The notes under the pieces: model-generated
The model's database searches: none
Seen by the model: the letters and a program-made list of their open reading frames with translations, nothing else
Told to the model about the DNA's origin: nothing
From: Phaeosaccion multiseriatum
Lineage: Eukaryota > Ochrophyta, other classes
DNA length: 64,000 bases
Direction of reading: 5' to 3'
Assembly (NCBI GenBank): GCA_965112735.1
Contig: OZ218961.1
Span: 2,232,001 to 2,296,000 of the forward strand
Shown: in pieces, positions 1 through 12,895 of the stretch
How the letters are laid out: each line of letters starts with the position of its first letter
Position numbering within the stretch: position 1 is the stretch's first letter
Program-made: the position numbers and the translations under genes

Positions 1-595
1 CTCTTGCTACTCCTCCCAGTCCTCCTCCTTCTCCCCCTCCTCCTCCTCCCCCTCCCCCTCCTCCTCCTCCACCACCATCACCACCACCTCCTCCCCCTCC
101 TCCCTCTCCCCGCACTCCTCCTGCTGCCTCTCCTACTATCCCTACTATTGCTGTACCACCAACTTGTGCGGCAGCTGCTGTATTACCAACTGCTGCTGCG
201 GCTGTTGTGGCTCCTGCGTCTCCTCCTAGCCCCCCTCCCCCGGCCCCGGCTGCCCCCTCCGCCCCCTCTCTCCCCTCGTGTTGACCCCCCCGCACCAAGA
301 GGGAGCGAGGTGGTGCTGACGAATCCAAGGGAAGATGCGGTGAGTGAGCTTGCCCCTCGCCCTGTCCCCCGCCTTGCTGCCTCTCCCCATCCACTGCCAT
401 CCTCCCCTCCTCCTCCTCCTCATCATCATCAAGGGCATCCGCCTCGGTGGGGAAGACTTTGTACTTGGTGCTTGCAAGAGACAAAAGACTCTCCTGGGGC
501 AGCGCTCGCTTGGCAATCGCCAGCACTCTCTGGGGTTGGATGAGAGGCGTATGAGGGGATATATATATGCAATATATATATGTAATATATATATA

Positions 596-627
<32 letters not shown>

Positions 628-1178
628 GTGTGTGTATGAGGGAATAGAAGCACACGGGTGGGGAGGTAGAGGCGTAAGGGGGGGTAGACAGAGGCATATG
701 GGCAGGGAGGGAGATGGGGTAGAGGGTAGAGACACATGGCAAGTGGGAGGGCTCTCGCGGCGACCACCCTATTGACATACTACACCCACCCCTTGACATA
801 CTACACCCACCCCTTGACATACTACACCCACCCCTTGACATACTACACCCACCCCTTGACATACTACACCCACCCCTTGACATTTTACACCCACACATTG
901 ACATACTACACCCACCCATTGACATACTACACCCACCCATTGACATACTACACCCACCCTTTGCCATACTACACCCACCCTTTGCCATACTACACCCACC
1001 CTTTGCCATACTACACCCACCTGGCCGCTGGCCTTTTGCATCGTGCGGAGGGAGCGCTTCTTGGGAAACCCCTTCTTGCCGCCACTGCTGCTTGGAGACG
1101 TGGTGATCCGAGTCGTCGCCTCTGTGACGCCCCTCTCCGCCGCTGCTGAAGCAAAAGCCGTCTTGCCCCCTCTTCCTC

Positions 1179-1216
<38 letters not shown>

Positions 1217-1873
1217 CCCTGTTGTCCCTGTACCACCAACTGCCGTACCACCAATGGCTGCCTCGCCCCCTGTCCCTGCTCCTGCCCCTCCTGTATCACC
1301 AACGGCCCCCCTCTCTCCGCGTCCGGTCCTGCAAATGGCACACTAAGCTCCGACTTAACCGCAACAGGCAGCATGGTGGGCATGCTCTTCTCCAACCCAT
1401 CGCCGCCATCTGTGACGACTCCATCGGTTGCCATCCCCATCCCCGTCCCCGTGGAGGAGTGGGTGTACAGGGATGTGTCTCCTGGCGGTGTGTGAGGGGG
1501 TGTACGTGTATACTGCTCCTCCTCGTCACCTCCTTCTTGAGGGGCTGTTGGATCTGTGGGCCCTGCGTACACGGACGGGGTGGTGTTATGCGGAGAGCAG
1601 CGGAGGGCAGAGTATCGAGGGGTTATCATTAGTGTCGAAGGGGTAATGTCGACATTTGGTTAAAAAGTCGAGACGTTCTAGTTGAAAAAGTAGAGACGTT
1701 CTAGGAGGTGGAAGTCGAGGGTTAGGACGGAGGGAGGGAGCACGACAAAAGAGGAGCACCCCTCCACACCTCCCCTTCACACCACTCATACACACACACC
1801 ACTCATACACACACTCAAACACACACACACACTCAAACACACACTCAAACACCCTCGCACACAAACATCCACA

Positions 1874-1938
<65 letters not shown>

Positions 1939-4900
1939 GAAACACACAAGAAACACACACAGAAGAACGTAATTCTCTCAGTTGATTCCCCCAAGTCAAC
2001 GCAGTGCCTCCACAGCCCTCTCAGCCACGGCACTCACCTCCTTGGCTCAGCTCCCCCGCCTCCCATCGTTGCTGCCAATCCTCGACCTCCTCCTTCATAC
2101 CCTTCGCCTCTCTCATCAGTCGCTGCCTCACAGATGGCCAGTCATTCAGGGCGGTTAACAACGCTTCTCGACTGACAGAGGCCAGCTCACAGGGCGATCG
2201 ACACACCGCCGAGCAGGGCTGGAGCGTGTCTTGCATAATGGCGAGTGTTCCGATCAAGCTGTGCTGCTTGAGTACCGAGAAGGAGAAGGTGTTGCTGACC
2301 TCCTCCCCCCCCTGTGCTTCGGCCTCCTCCTCCTGCTGCTGCTGCCGCTTCTCCTCCTCCTCCTCCTCCTGCTGTATCACCAACTGTTCTTGATCATCTT
2401 GTTGTTGTTGTTGTTGTTGTGTTGCCTGTACTGCTGGCCCTCCCTCCAACCCCCCACCTCCTATCCGCCCACCAGACGCCGTCCTAAAAGAAGAAGAAGA
2501 TGATGATGAAGAGACCCCTCCTACACCCCCCCCTCCGACCAAGAAGGCGCGAGACGAATCTCCCATCATGCCCTTGCCTTTCTCGACCCCCGCCACCACA
2601 CCCCCCCGGAGCATACCAAGCCCCCCCTCTGCCGCTCCGATCGCTCCCGTGTACGCCCCCGCCCCCACCGCCACGGCCCCTGCTCCGACGGCGACCGCAC
2701 CCGCACCCACACTGGTGATGAGCTTCATTGACTTATTCATCACCCCCCCGGCCGCGTGGAGGATGGCGGCCGAGCTCAGGACGGAGCCGCCTTGCCCATG
2801 CGCTCCGGCGAGTAGGTCATCGTCGTCTTGCCCATCTGCCTCCACTTCGAGCCCCTCGAGGGTGATGAAGAGCTCCACCTCCCCACTCAGCACAAAGTAG
2901 AGGTCGGTGCCCAAGTCGCCCTGATACTGCAGCACGTCGCCGGGTTTGGCGAGGCAGGGCTTGAGGGAATGGCAAATGTCCGCCACGAAGAGAGGCGGGG
3001 AGGAAGAGAGGAAGAACACGTTTCGCACGAGATGGCGGTGTTCGGCGATGAGCAGAAGGGTCCGGGCAGAGGAGGGGAGGGCTTCGAGGACGGCGGCACG
3101 TTCGAAGACGGACACCGTTTTGAAGAAGTATTTGAAGTGTTTGACGATGCGCGTGGAGAAGGAGGGAGGGAACATGCGACTGCCCAGCCACTGCTTCAGT
3201 CTGTTGGGGTGGGAGGGGGTTGGGAGGGGGTTGGGAGGGGGTGAGTGAGTGTGTGGTTGTGTGTACATGTGTGTATGTGTGTGTGAGCGTGAGTGATATG
3301 TGTGAGTATTTGAGTATGCTTGTTTGTGTGTGTGAGTACATATGCCTCTACACCCATATACCCGTATGCCTGTCTACCCATATACCCATATGCCATATAC
3401 CCATATACCGTATACCCATACGCCTCTATACCCATATACCCGTATGCCTATCTACCCATATACCCATATGTACCTCTCTACCCATATACCCATATACCCG
3501 TATGCCTGTCTACCCATACACCCATCTGCCTGCCGATATGCTTACCTGTCCATCCGCTCCTGCTCAATGGCGGACTGCACGTCAAAGCTCTCCATCATCA
3601 CGCTCACGTTACCCACGATGTAACCGAAGACAGTGGCTCCCTGCAGCACATCGGGACACAGGGAGGGAGTGGGTGAGTAAGCGTTCCCTCCTCCTTCCTT
3701 CCTTCCTTCCTTCCTTCCTTCCTTCCTTCCTTCCTTCCTTCCCTCGCTTGTGAGTGAGTGAGTGAGTGAGTGAGTGAGTGAGTGAGTGGGTGAGTGAGTG
3801 AGTGAGTGAGTGAGTGAGTGGGCGAGTGAGGGAGTGAGGGAGTGAGGTGAGTGAGTGGGTGAGTGAGCAGTACGTAGTAGCACATACCACAAGCATGCCG
3901 AAAAGGCAGAAAGCCCTCTCGAGGTTGTTGGTCACCACGATGTCTCCGTAGCCCACTGGAGGATGGCAGGGGATGGGCAAGGCGTGGCAGTGGACAGGAT
4001 GGCAGTGGATGAGGAATGGACGGCTGAGGAAGTGGGCGTACGGAAAACAACGTTGTGCACCCTTAGGTAGGAAGGCCTTACGTACCCTTACGCAAGACCC
4101 AAAGGTACCCCTCTTACGTACGCTTCATATGTAGGCAAGCTTGACATGTACGTACGTTACGTACGGACGTTACGTACGTACGTTACGTACGTATGTACGT
4201 ATGTACATATGTACTTACCGGTGGTCATGGTGGTGAAGGCCCAATACAGCGAGGTGACGTAGCGCAGTGCCACACTTTCGTCGGCAATCCCATAGCGAGT
4301 GGCCCATGTGATGCCATCCCCCTGGAAGGTGGTGAGATAGTGCCACATGCAGCCCATTATGTGGGCGATGTAGCTCATGTAAAGGATCATCTTGCCCAGG
4401 GACAGCACGGAGGGGTTGATGTTGGTTTCCTCTCCGTCGCTTCTGCCCAGCACCTGTTTGGTTCGAGGCAGGTATGGGAGGGAGGGTGGGAGGGTGGGTG
4501 GGTGGGGGTATATGGGTATATGGGTTGTGTGTGGGAAGAGACGCGACAAGATGTTGTTTTCGAAAGTCAGAGGAGTCAGAGCAAGAGAGAAGAAAACAAA
4601 ACGTCGACACGCAGTTGCTAGGGAGGTAGGTACGTAAGTACATACAGAAGATCTGTAAGTCTTTGGGTGGTAGTAAGGTCGAAAGCGTGTCTCTCTTCAT
4701 ACACATGTCCACGCACACACGCACACACGCACACGCACACGCCAAAACACACACACACGCGAGAACACACACACACGCACTCACACACGCACATGCACAC
4801 ACACACACGCACACACACACGCACACACACACACCTTTCCCAACTTGAAGATTCGCACAAGCTTTAACAAACGTGCCAGCCGCATGATTCGTAGGAGCTT

Positions 4901-5249
4901 TGCCGATCGAAAGACCCCCCCCGTCCCCGCCATCCACTCCACTGGAGCCTCCGGTGAGGGTGGCCAGGTGGTCCACAGGGAGCGTGGATAAGAAGTCTAT
5001 GCAGAACCAGCCACGGAGATATCTGGGGAGAGGAGAGAGGTAAGGGTGAAGGCAGGGGGGGGATGAAGGAGGGCGAGAGAGGATGTGGGAGGGTGAGGGT
5101 GAGGGAGGGAGGGAGGGAGGGAGGGGAAGGGGAAAGTGAGGGAGGGGAGAGGGTGAGGGAGGGTGAGGGAGGGTGAGGGAGGGAGTTGATGGAGAAGGCC
5201 GTGGGTGGGGGAGGTACCACATGCTCACACACGCACACACACGCACGCA

Positions 5250-5281
<32 letters not shown>

Positions 5282-7117
5282 CACACGCACGCACGCACGC
5301 ACGCACGCACGCACACACGCACGTACACACACACCTACCCACCTGTTGCGAATGCTCTTGGCGTTCACCACAATCTCTCCTTCATCATCGAAGAAGGCCG
5401 TGCGGAAGCTGCCGAAGATGTCCAATGTGAAGCAAACGTCAATGATGGCATCAATGACCATGTCCGCCGTAGAGGTCTGAACCTCGAAGCCGATCCGAAA
5501 CGGCACGGTCAGGGTCGAGTAGATGATAAACATGGCGATGGAGAGGTCCCAAACAATCTTGCGCTTTTCCTGGGGGTGGATGATGTGCTTTGTCCCCTCG
5601 GGTAAGGACACGTCCACTTGCTCTGAGGGTTGGGAGATGGCAGTGGATGGGGGCATGAAGGGTGGGGGGGTATGTTCGTTAACGGGGAGGGGGGGATGGA
5701 TAGGGGTGGATGAGGGGGGGGGGATAGGGCCGAGAGAGGGGGTGGAGCAACAATGATGAGTCGTCACTCATCCCTCCCTTCATCCACTGCCATCCTCCCA
5801 GACCGAGGCTTACACACACACACACACACGCACACGCACACGCACACACAAACGCACACACACACAAACGCACACACACACAAACGCACACACACCCACA
5901 CACACACACACACTCCATGATCACTCCTTCCCCTACCACCCCGCCGCACCTTCGTGAAAGTCATCTTCATCGAAGTTCAAGTCCTTGGTGCTCCCCTGAA
6001 ACTCCCCCGGACTCTTCCCCAGAACATTCCACGTCCTTCGCGTGTTGTGTATCCGGTCCGCCAAGTCCCCGAGGGGGAGATTGAAACTCGGAACCTGTTG
6101 GGAACCCTTCCCTCCTACTGGAGATTGTCCGCCCCCTTTCCCTGTACTCCCGCTTGCCCTTCGCCCGTGATGCCCACGCCCAACCCCTGACGCGGCCCCT
6201 CTTGTTGTGCTGCCTACCTCCCTGATCAGGAGGTTCATGTGAATGAGTTCCGCCCTTCGCTTGCTTGTCTCGTGCAACATGGTTCGCTGCTCTGCCCAGC
6301 TCTGATTGGCGTGGAGTCCCCATGCTGAGGCGTCGGCATCGTCTCCAGGCTAGAGGGGAGGAGGAGGAGGAGGAGGAGGAGGAGGAGGAGGAGGAGGAGG
6401 AGGAGGAGGAGGAGGAGGAGGAGGAGGAGGAGGAGGAGGAGGAGGAGGAGGAGGAGGAGGAGGAGGAGGAGGAGGAGGAGGAGGAGGAGGAGGAGGAGGA
6501 GGAGGAGGAGGAGGAGGAGGGAAGGAGGAGGGGAAGAAAGGGAAGGGGAGGGGAGGGGAGGAGAGGGGAAACGGAGGGGAGGGGAGGAGAGGGGAGGGGA
6601 GGGGAGGAGAGGGGAAGTGGAGGGGAGGGGAGGAGAGGGGAGGGGAGGAGAGGGGAAGGGGAGGGGAGGAGAGGGGAGGGGAGGGGAGGAGAGGAGAAGC
6701 GGAGGGGAGGGGAGGGGAGGGAGAGGAGCTTGTGAGTGCGGGTAGTGTATTGGGGAGCTGCTGTTCACATATCGGGGTCATCAGTGAGTGCGTGTGTGTT
6801 TGTGTAGCTGTGTGTGTTTGCGTGTGTATGTGCGTGTGTGCATCTGTGTGGACACGGAAAGAGCCTCTACTCTAACCATATGCCTCTGCTTGGTCATCTG
6901 CTCCTCTGTGTGGTCCTCTGGTCCTTCGCTCCCTTGTACCTCTGGTGATCGGCCCCTATGTCCATATGCCCATATGCCTCTGCTGCCCTGCCCGTATTCC
7001 TGTGCTCAACACCACCCTTTTGTCGGAGACAGAACCTCTACCCTTGTCGGAGACACAAGCTCTGCTCAGAGTACCGAGGCTCGGCGAAGACCCACTTCTT
7101 CATCACTATTCCTACTG

Positions 7118-7201
<84 letters not shown>

Positions 7202-8051
7202 CTACGACAAGTGACTACTGCTGCAACTTTTCCTCTTTTTCCTACTCCTTGGTACTTCGAAGTACTACTTAGCTACCACTATAGTACCACCATAACAATT
7301 CCTGCCGTTACTATGGAAGAAAGAAAGAAAGGAAGGAAGGAAGGAAGGAAGGAAGGAACGGACTCCAACTGATACATCCTCTCTGTTCCACCACCACCAT
7401 CTCCCGCGCCTCAGTGGCCCCCTCCAAGCCCCCATCCGGCACGTCTCTCGCCTTCCCCCCTTCCTCTCTCCCCCCTCCGCAGAGGCACTCTCTCTCCCCT
7501 GCCCATTCCTGTCTCTCCTGCACCCCTCCTCCCTTTCCTTCTCTTCCCTTCCCTCACCTCCCCTTCCTTTCCTTCTCTTCCCTTCCCTTCCCTTCCCTTC
7601 CCTTCCCTTCCCTTCCCTTCCCTTCCCTTCCCTTCCCTTCCCTTCCCTTCCCTTCCCTTCCCTTCCCTTCCCTTCCCTTCCCTTCCCTTCCCTTCCCTTC
7701 CCTTCCCTTCCCTTCCCTTCCCTTCCCTTCCCTTCCCTTCCCTTCCCTTCCCTTCCCTTCCCTTCCCTTCCCTTCCCTTCCCTTCCCTTCCCTTCCCTTC
7801 CCTTCCCTTCCCTTCCCTTCCCTCTCCTCCCCTCCCCTTCCCTCCCCTTCCCTTCCCCTCTCCTCCCCTTCCCTTTCCTTCCCTTTCTTCCGCTCCCTTC
7901 TCCTTCTTTCCCTTACCTTGAACACCTGATTGGAGGCTGCCCGGCGCAGGGCTTGCTCAGTAGAGCTGCGACGGGCTTGCCCCCGTCGGGACTCATCCCT
8001 GTTCTTTCTAATACGCCGCTTGTGCACAGCAGCGGAAATCATAACGCTCAT
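1..8051 (-). CDS. Voltage-gated K+ channel with cyclic-nucleotide-binding domain (3' end beyond window)
   Basis: Predicted exons, 5' to 3': 7917-8051, 5950-6349, 5343-5622, 4835-5022, 4219-4453, 3888-3955, 3546-3640, 2038-3200, 1021-1562, <1-529. All have GT-AG borders and compatible phases except for one surplus base in exon 4. The ATG at 8051 follows an in-frame stop. The roughly 1,210 residues seen read as a plasma-membrane KCNH/HCN/plant-type channel: S1 about 201-220, S2 about 231-252, S3 ([12 protein letters not shown]) about 273-292, an S4 voltage sensor with a basic residue every third position ([19 protein letters not shown]), S5, a pore helix, and the filter TVGYGD, which is split by an intron and indicates K+ selectivity. 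S6 follows ([13 protein letters not shown]), then the C-linker and a cNBD. The cNBD is split by about 185 residues of low complexity. The tail is Ala/Gly/Glu-rich and still open at position 1. Whether it binds cAMP or cGMP cannot be told. Confidence 0.85.
529..660. repeat. AT-rich (TA)n intron stretch
   Basis: An imperfect TATA/TATG dinucleotide array (about 558-630) lies upstream of the acceptor of the last visible channel exon. I see no coding sequence between 530 and 1020. Confidence 0.7.
769..1020 (-). repeat. 21-bp minisatellite starting at a splice donor
   Basis: About twelve tandem copies of a 21-bp unit, GTGGGTGTAGTATGTCAAGG plus one base, fill the 5' part of the last visible intron of the channel gene. 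The first unit begins exactly at the donor GT after exon 1021-1562, so each unit carries a copy of the donor. Confidence 0.85.
3339..3540. repeat. Minisatellite of CCCATAYRCC units in channel intron
   Basis: Short units such as CCCATATACCCGTATGCCTG are repeated imperfectly through the intron between exons 3546-3640 and 2038-3200. The same family appears at about 6955, 48520-48600, 48865-48905 and 52820-53130. Confidence 0.75.
4835..5022 (-). other. Frame break in channel exon 4 (between S3 and S4)
   Basis: The S3 segment and the S4 segment of the channel are both unmistakable but lie in different frames of this exon. The switch falls at a run of eight G on the coding strand (plus 4915-4922). 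Intron phases on both sides require a run of seven (or ten). A homopolymer error in the assembly is the simplest explanation; a real frameshift or a tiny intron is possible. Confidence 0.75.
6351..7916. repeat. First channel intron made of microsatellites
   Basis: The intron holds, in plus order, (GAG)n at about 6357-6522, a purine-rich GGGGA region to 6724, (TAC)n at about 7124-7200, GGAA repeats near 7330, and (CCCTT)n at about 7560-7830. On the gene strand the (GAG)n array reads as the pyrimidine tract before the acceptor of exon 5950-6349. No exon is visible inside. Confidence 0.75.
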
Positions 8052-10053
8052 AAAGCAGCGAAGATGACAATGACTTCCCTATGCTCTCGTCCCCTCTGCC
8101 TTACTTACAACACAGCAGCAGCAGGGGCGGCGCCAGCAGCCCGCTGCGGCTGCTGCTGCTGCTCTCCCCCCGCACGCCAGCATTCCCTCCTGCCACTCAG
8201 CGGCTCCTCCTTACTCCCTATTTCCACTGCTTTAGCTGCTGCCCCTTCTTTGTTGTGTCGCCATGTACCCTCACTGGGAGCGGAGCCGGCTGAAGAACTC
8301 CACAACTCGCTCCTTCCCCACCGCCTCCACCGCCGCAGCGAGGGCAACAAGCAACCTAGCTGCAGCCGTACCGTACCCCACAGGTCGTGGTCAGGACTAT
8401 ATCTGCGTTGCCTCCCTCCCCGTAGCAGACGGGGCCCTTGCTATATTACTACTGCACCTCTGCGACGGAGTCTCTAAGGCCACCCCTCAATGGGCGTCTT
8501 CCTCCCTCCCTATAAACGATACTCCAACCGCAAGTCCCCAGTTCGCACACAGGCAGTAGTCCTCCTCTAGCAGGAGGACACACAAGCCTTTGCTTTCTCG
8601 CAGGAGGTACACGTCCCTTCTTATGAGGTACCGCCTCTCGTCAGGCCAAACTCAGAAGAAAAAAGTAACTGTAGAGCGGCCATGAAATTGAAACTGGGAG
8701 TTGGAGTGCTTGCTGGAGGGGGCGATTGGGGGCGATAATGGGCAATAATAAAGACAATAACGTTTGTGTGTGTGTGTGTGTGTGTGTGTCAGAACAGAGA
8801 GCTGCACCTGTAGCACAGCACAACACGACCCAAGGAGGACGGACGTGCTTAATGTCATTAATAGGTGGTCCATCCACTGCCATCCCCATGGGGTGGGGTA
8901 CGCTCCGCTCCGCCCATCCACTGCCATCTACCCCGGCAGTTCAGTGTCATTATTACGCTCCTCTCTGCCCGTCCACTGCCATCCACTGCCATCCACTGCC
9001 ACCAGTGGACGGTGATCCCCTCTGTGAAAAAAAAAAAATGCAAATAGGCGAGTGATAAGGAAGAGAGGGGGGGAAAGGAAATAGATCCATCGAATCACCA
9101 ACACGTGTGCATTCCTCTTCGCGAACGCCGAGTGCCACCAGCACAGCTGTAGCGCACCACCGAGCAAAGCTCTCGGCTTCTTGTCGACTTGTCGGGTGGT
9201 CGGGTCGTTGGACTCCCGAAAGTAGCTTCCTACGTCAGTAGCTTCCTCATCGTTCTCCCTGTGTGCTCATTCGAGCCCCACCCCGGCCTCATTTCACTCT
9301 GCGACTCTGCGGGCCTCCCTCCCCCAAGCCATACATGTTGGCGCTTCGGTAGCCGAGTAAGCGTCGCCAAGGAGAGCCCCTCAATTCAAGCTCTGCCTGG
9401 CCGTGCGCGTGTTGCTCCTCTACGCCCCACTCCACAGATGGCAACGACGGATCTCACCAAGAGAGGAAGAGAGAGAGAGAGAGACAGAGCTCCTCAGTGA
9501 GGAGAGGGGAGGTGGGAGCTTTTATCTCACCACCAGCCCCTGGGGGGGGGGGGTAGGTTGTCCCTGGTGCGAGCAAACCATCGCTCACGCACACGTGCAC
9601 ACACCCACACGCGCACAGTTACACGTCTGTATATACTTCCGCGGGGAAGTAGTAGGGAAGCATCTGGTGCCATGCGAAGAAGCTGGTGCCATGCGGAGTA
9701 GCTGGTGCCATGCTGCCATAGCCAAAGAGTGCGATCAGAGGTCAGACAGACAGACAGACGGGTGGTGAGGATGGAGAGGTGAGGTGCTGCTGTAGTGCCT
9801 TGCTGGGACGAACACGTGTTACTCGCTGCATGTCCTCGAAAGGAGGTAGAAATGCTTGCTGCAAGTCCTTTGATGAAGGGAGGTAGAAATGCTTGTAATG
9901 CACGCCCTTGATGAAAGGAGGTAGAATGATGCTTCCTTTCTCCATCTTGTGAGGACGTAGGCCCGTTGGTGATTCCTCTCTTCATCGTCCTGAGAGGACG
10001 TGGTGATGCTGCTTCATCGCCTTGTAAGGTGGTAGAGCTGTCGCTCCCTCTCT
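8052..10053. other. Intergenic region between methyltransferase and channel genes
   Basis: No convincing gene on either strand. It must contain the channel promoter, the first part of the channel 5' leader and the 3' end of the methyltransferase transcript. Visible items are a (GT)n run at 8763-8790, CCATCCACTGCCATC units at about 8870-9005, a poly-A at 9025-9037, and an imperfect repeat at about 9780-10110 just after the methyltransferase stop. Short open frames here lack domain similarity. Confidence 0.6.
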
Positions 10054-10110
10054 TCATCGCCTTATAAGGACATAAAGATGCTGCTGCATCTCCTTTCCTG
10101 AGCTGAACAT
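9780..10110. repeat. Imperfect repeat overlapping the methyltransferase stop codon
   Basis: On the gene strand, units of about 45 bp containing CTTATAAGGCGATGAAG or CTTACAAGGCGATGAAG and TACCTCC recur several times. The first unit contains the last codons and TGA of the methyltransferase, so the 3' untranslated region looks built from copies of the end of the reading frame. Confidence 0.6.
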
Positions 10111-12861
10111 TTGAGGGACGTGTTCCTGGGTATGGTGGGGGACACAACACACACACACATGGGGATAGAGGGGAGGGAGGATGAAGAGGTAGAAATAGAG
10201 AGGGACGGAGAGAGAGACACACAGAGAGAGGGGATGGAGGATAGAGAGGATAGAGAGGATAGAGAGGAGATAGAGAGGAAAGAAGGGAAGAGTGAGGGGG
10301 ATAAAAGAGGGGAAGGGGAAGCGGGAGGTAGACAGCCTCCGCCCGTATCACCCTCCTACACTGTGTTATACTTCCCCTGTGTCCTCATGTACCACTTCCG
10401 CGCACGCACCCACGCACGCACCCACGCACCGAGAGAATGTGCTTAGCGGGCCCGAAGCCGTAACGTTCCTCCGCGAGACGGAAGAAGTTCAAGTCTTCTT
10501 GTTCACAGCCGGGGATGTGGTGCGCGAAGCAAACCAGCATCTGAGGGGGGGCGAGGAGAGGGAGGAAGGGAGGGAGGGAGAGAAGGGGTCACAGTGGCGG
10601 CGTACGGCGTTGATGAGCGGAGGAAGCACTGACAAGCCAGCACTGGCAGTGTCTGGAGCGGCATGTGCATGAGGCGATATGCGCCCATGTCGATATGCGC
10701 CGAGGTCACGGATAGAAGCCCCCCCCACCTTTCTCTGTCTCACTTCCCTCCCTACCTCCTCTCTCCGCCTCCCTACCTCCCTCCCCCCCCCCTTTCTCTC
10801 ATCCCTCCCTCCCTCCCTCCCTCCCTCCCTCCCTCCCCTCCCGCTCTGTCTCACCTGCCCCCCCGGCTTGAGCAAGCGTCTGACGGATTGCAGTAAAGGC
10901 TCGTGCTGATCGTGGAGCCACATACATTCACTGAGAATGGCGAGGTCAGCCTTGCCTCCACCCTTCGGCGGCGTCACCAACTGCTGTGCCGCCAACTGCT
11001 GTATAACCAACTGCTGCTGCTGCTGCTGCCCAACCCCTGCAGAGCAGAGCAGAGTAAGGGAGTAACGCCCCTCCCCCAGGGGGGAGCGAGGGAGGGAGGA
11101 AGGGAGGGAAGGGGGGAGGGGGGCAGGCAGGGGGGGAGGGGGGCGGAGCGATACATAGCGAGAGGGAGCAAGAGAAAGAGGGGGAAAAGGGAGGAAGAGA
11201 GAGAGAGTGAGAAAGAGACAGAGACGGAGCGAGTAGGCAGGAACGCTGCACATGTGACCCTAAACTAGAAACTGGGGCGTGGCCATCGCCTCGCGTGAAG
11301 GTGTACTGCGCTCCAGAGAACGCAGGCTAAGTAAGAATGTCCGTAAGAATAAGTAAGAATAAGTAATAGTACTTCAGTAGTACGTACAGGACATCGTGTC
11401 TCTCTGAGCCAAACAAGACAGTGCAACCTTTAGGCTGCGCGACATACACCCCCACCCACCCCATTCGCTTGACATCCCTACTCACTCACCCACCCACCCA
11501 CGCACTCACCCACCTACTCGCTGCACACCCCTACTCACTCACCCACCCTCGCACTCACCCACCCATTCGCTTCACACCCCTACTCACTCACCCACCCTTG
11601 CACTCACCCACCCATTCGCTTCACACCCCTACTCACCCACCCACCCACGCACTCACCCACCCATTCGCTTGACATCCCTACTCACTCACCCACCCTCGCA
11701 CTCACCCACCCATTCGCTTCACACCCCTACTCACTCACCCACCCACCCACGCACTCACCCACCCATTCGCTTGACATCCCTACTCACTCACCCACCCTCG
11801 CACTCACCCACCCACTCGCTTCACACCCCTACTCACTCACCCACCCACCCACGCACTCACCCACCCATTCGCTTGACATCCCTACTCACTCACCCACCCT
11901 CGCACTCACCCACCCACTCGCTTCACACCCCTACTCACTCACCCACCCACGCACTCACCCACCCACTCGCTTCACACCCCTACTCACTCACCCACCCACG
12001 CACTCACCCACCCACTCGGTTTACACCCCTACTCACTCACCCACCCTCGCACTCACCCACCCATTCGCTTCACACCCCTACTCACTCACCCACCCACGCA
12101 CTCACCCACCCACTCGCTTTACGCCCCTACTCACTCACTCACCCACCCACCTACTCGCTTCACACCCAACCCTCGGAGCCAACCCGTGACACCCTCTCTT
12201 TCATTAGCACCAATACGTGACCTCACGAACCTGCCGGATGCCCCTCTCCTCCTCCTCCTCCTCCTCCTCCCAGCGCCAGCTCCACCTCCGAAGTATCTCC
12301 CCCCCAGAGCAGCCCCACCACCGCCGTCTCAGTCGTTACATACGTTACAGCCACCGCCGGACCCTCTATCTCTGGCCTGCTGGAGGCGGGGCATGAGACA
12401 GGGCTGGGCGCCCCCGCTGCTGGAGGCGCACTCGTCGCCCCCTCCTCCTCCTCCTCCTCCTCCTCCTCTCCCACCACCTCCTCTCCCTCCGCCTCCTCCC
12501 CCCCCCCCTCCTCCTCCTCCTCCTCCTCCTCCTCCTCTCCCACCTCCTCCTCTCCCTCCGCCTCCTCTCCCTCCCCCTCCTCCTCCTCCTCCTCCTCCTC
12601 CTCCTCCTCCTTCTCCTTCTCCTCCTCCTCCTCCTCCTCCTCCTCCTCCTCCTCCTCCTCCTCTTCCTCCTCCTCCTCCTCTTCCCCCCCTCCCTGCCGC
12701 TGTACCGCCAAATGCTGTGCTTGCCTCTCCTCCTGCGTATCAGGACCCGCCATAGCTCTCAACAGGCTGGCGACGTTGTGTCTGATGTTGTCGAGGAGTT
12801 CCGGGTCGGGATAGTCCGTCACCACAACCCGAGCCGCGCCCAGCCTGCCCCCCCCCCCCCC

Positions 12862-12895
<34 letters not shown>

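Noticed and set aside
9260-9300. Possible tRNA T-arm (TTCGAGCCCC)
   Set aside because: No matching acceptor stem, D-arm or anticodon arm could be built around it.
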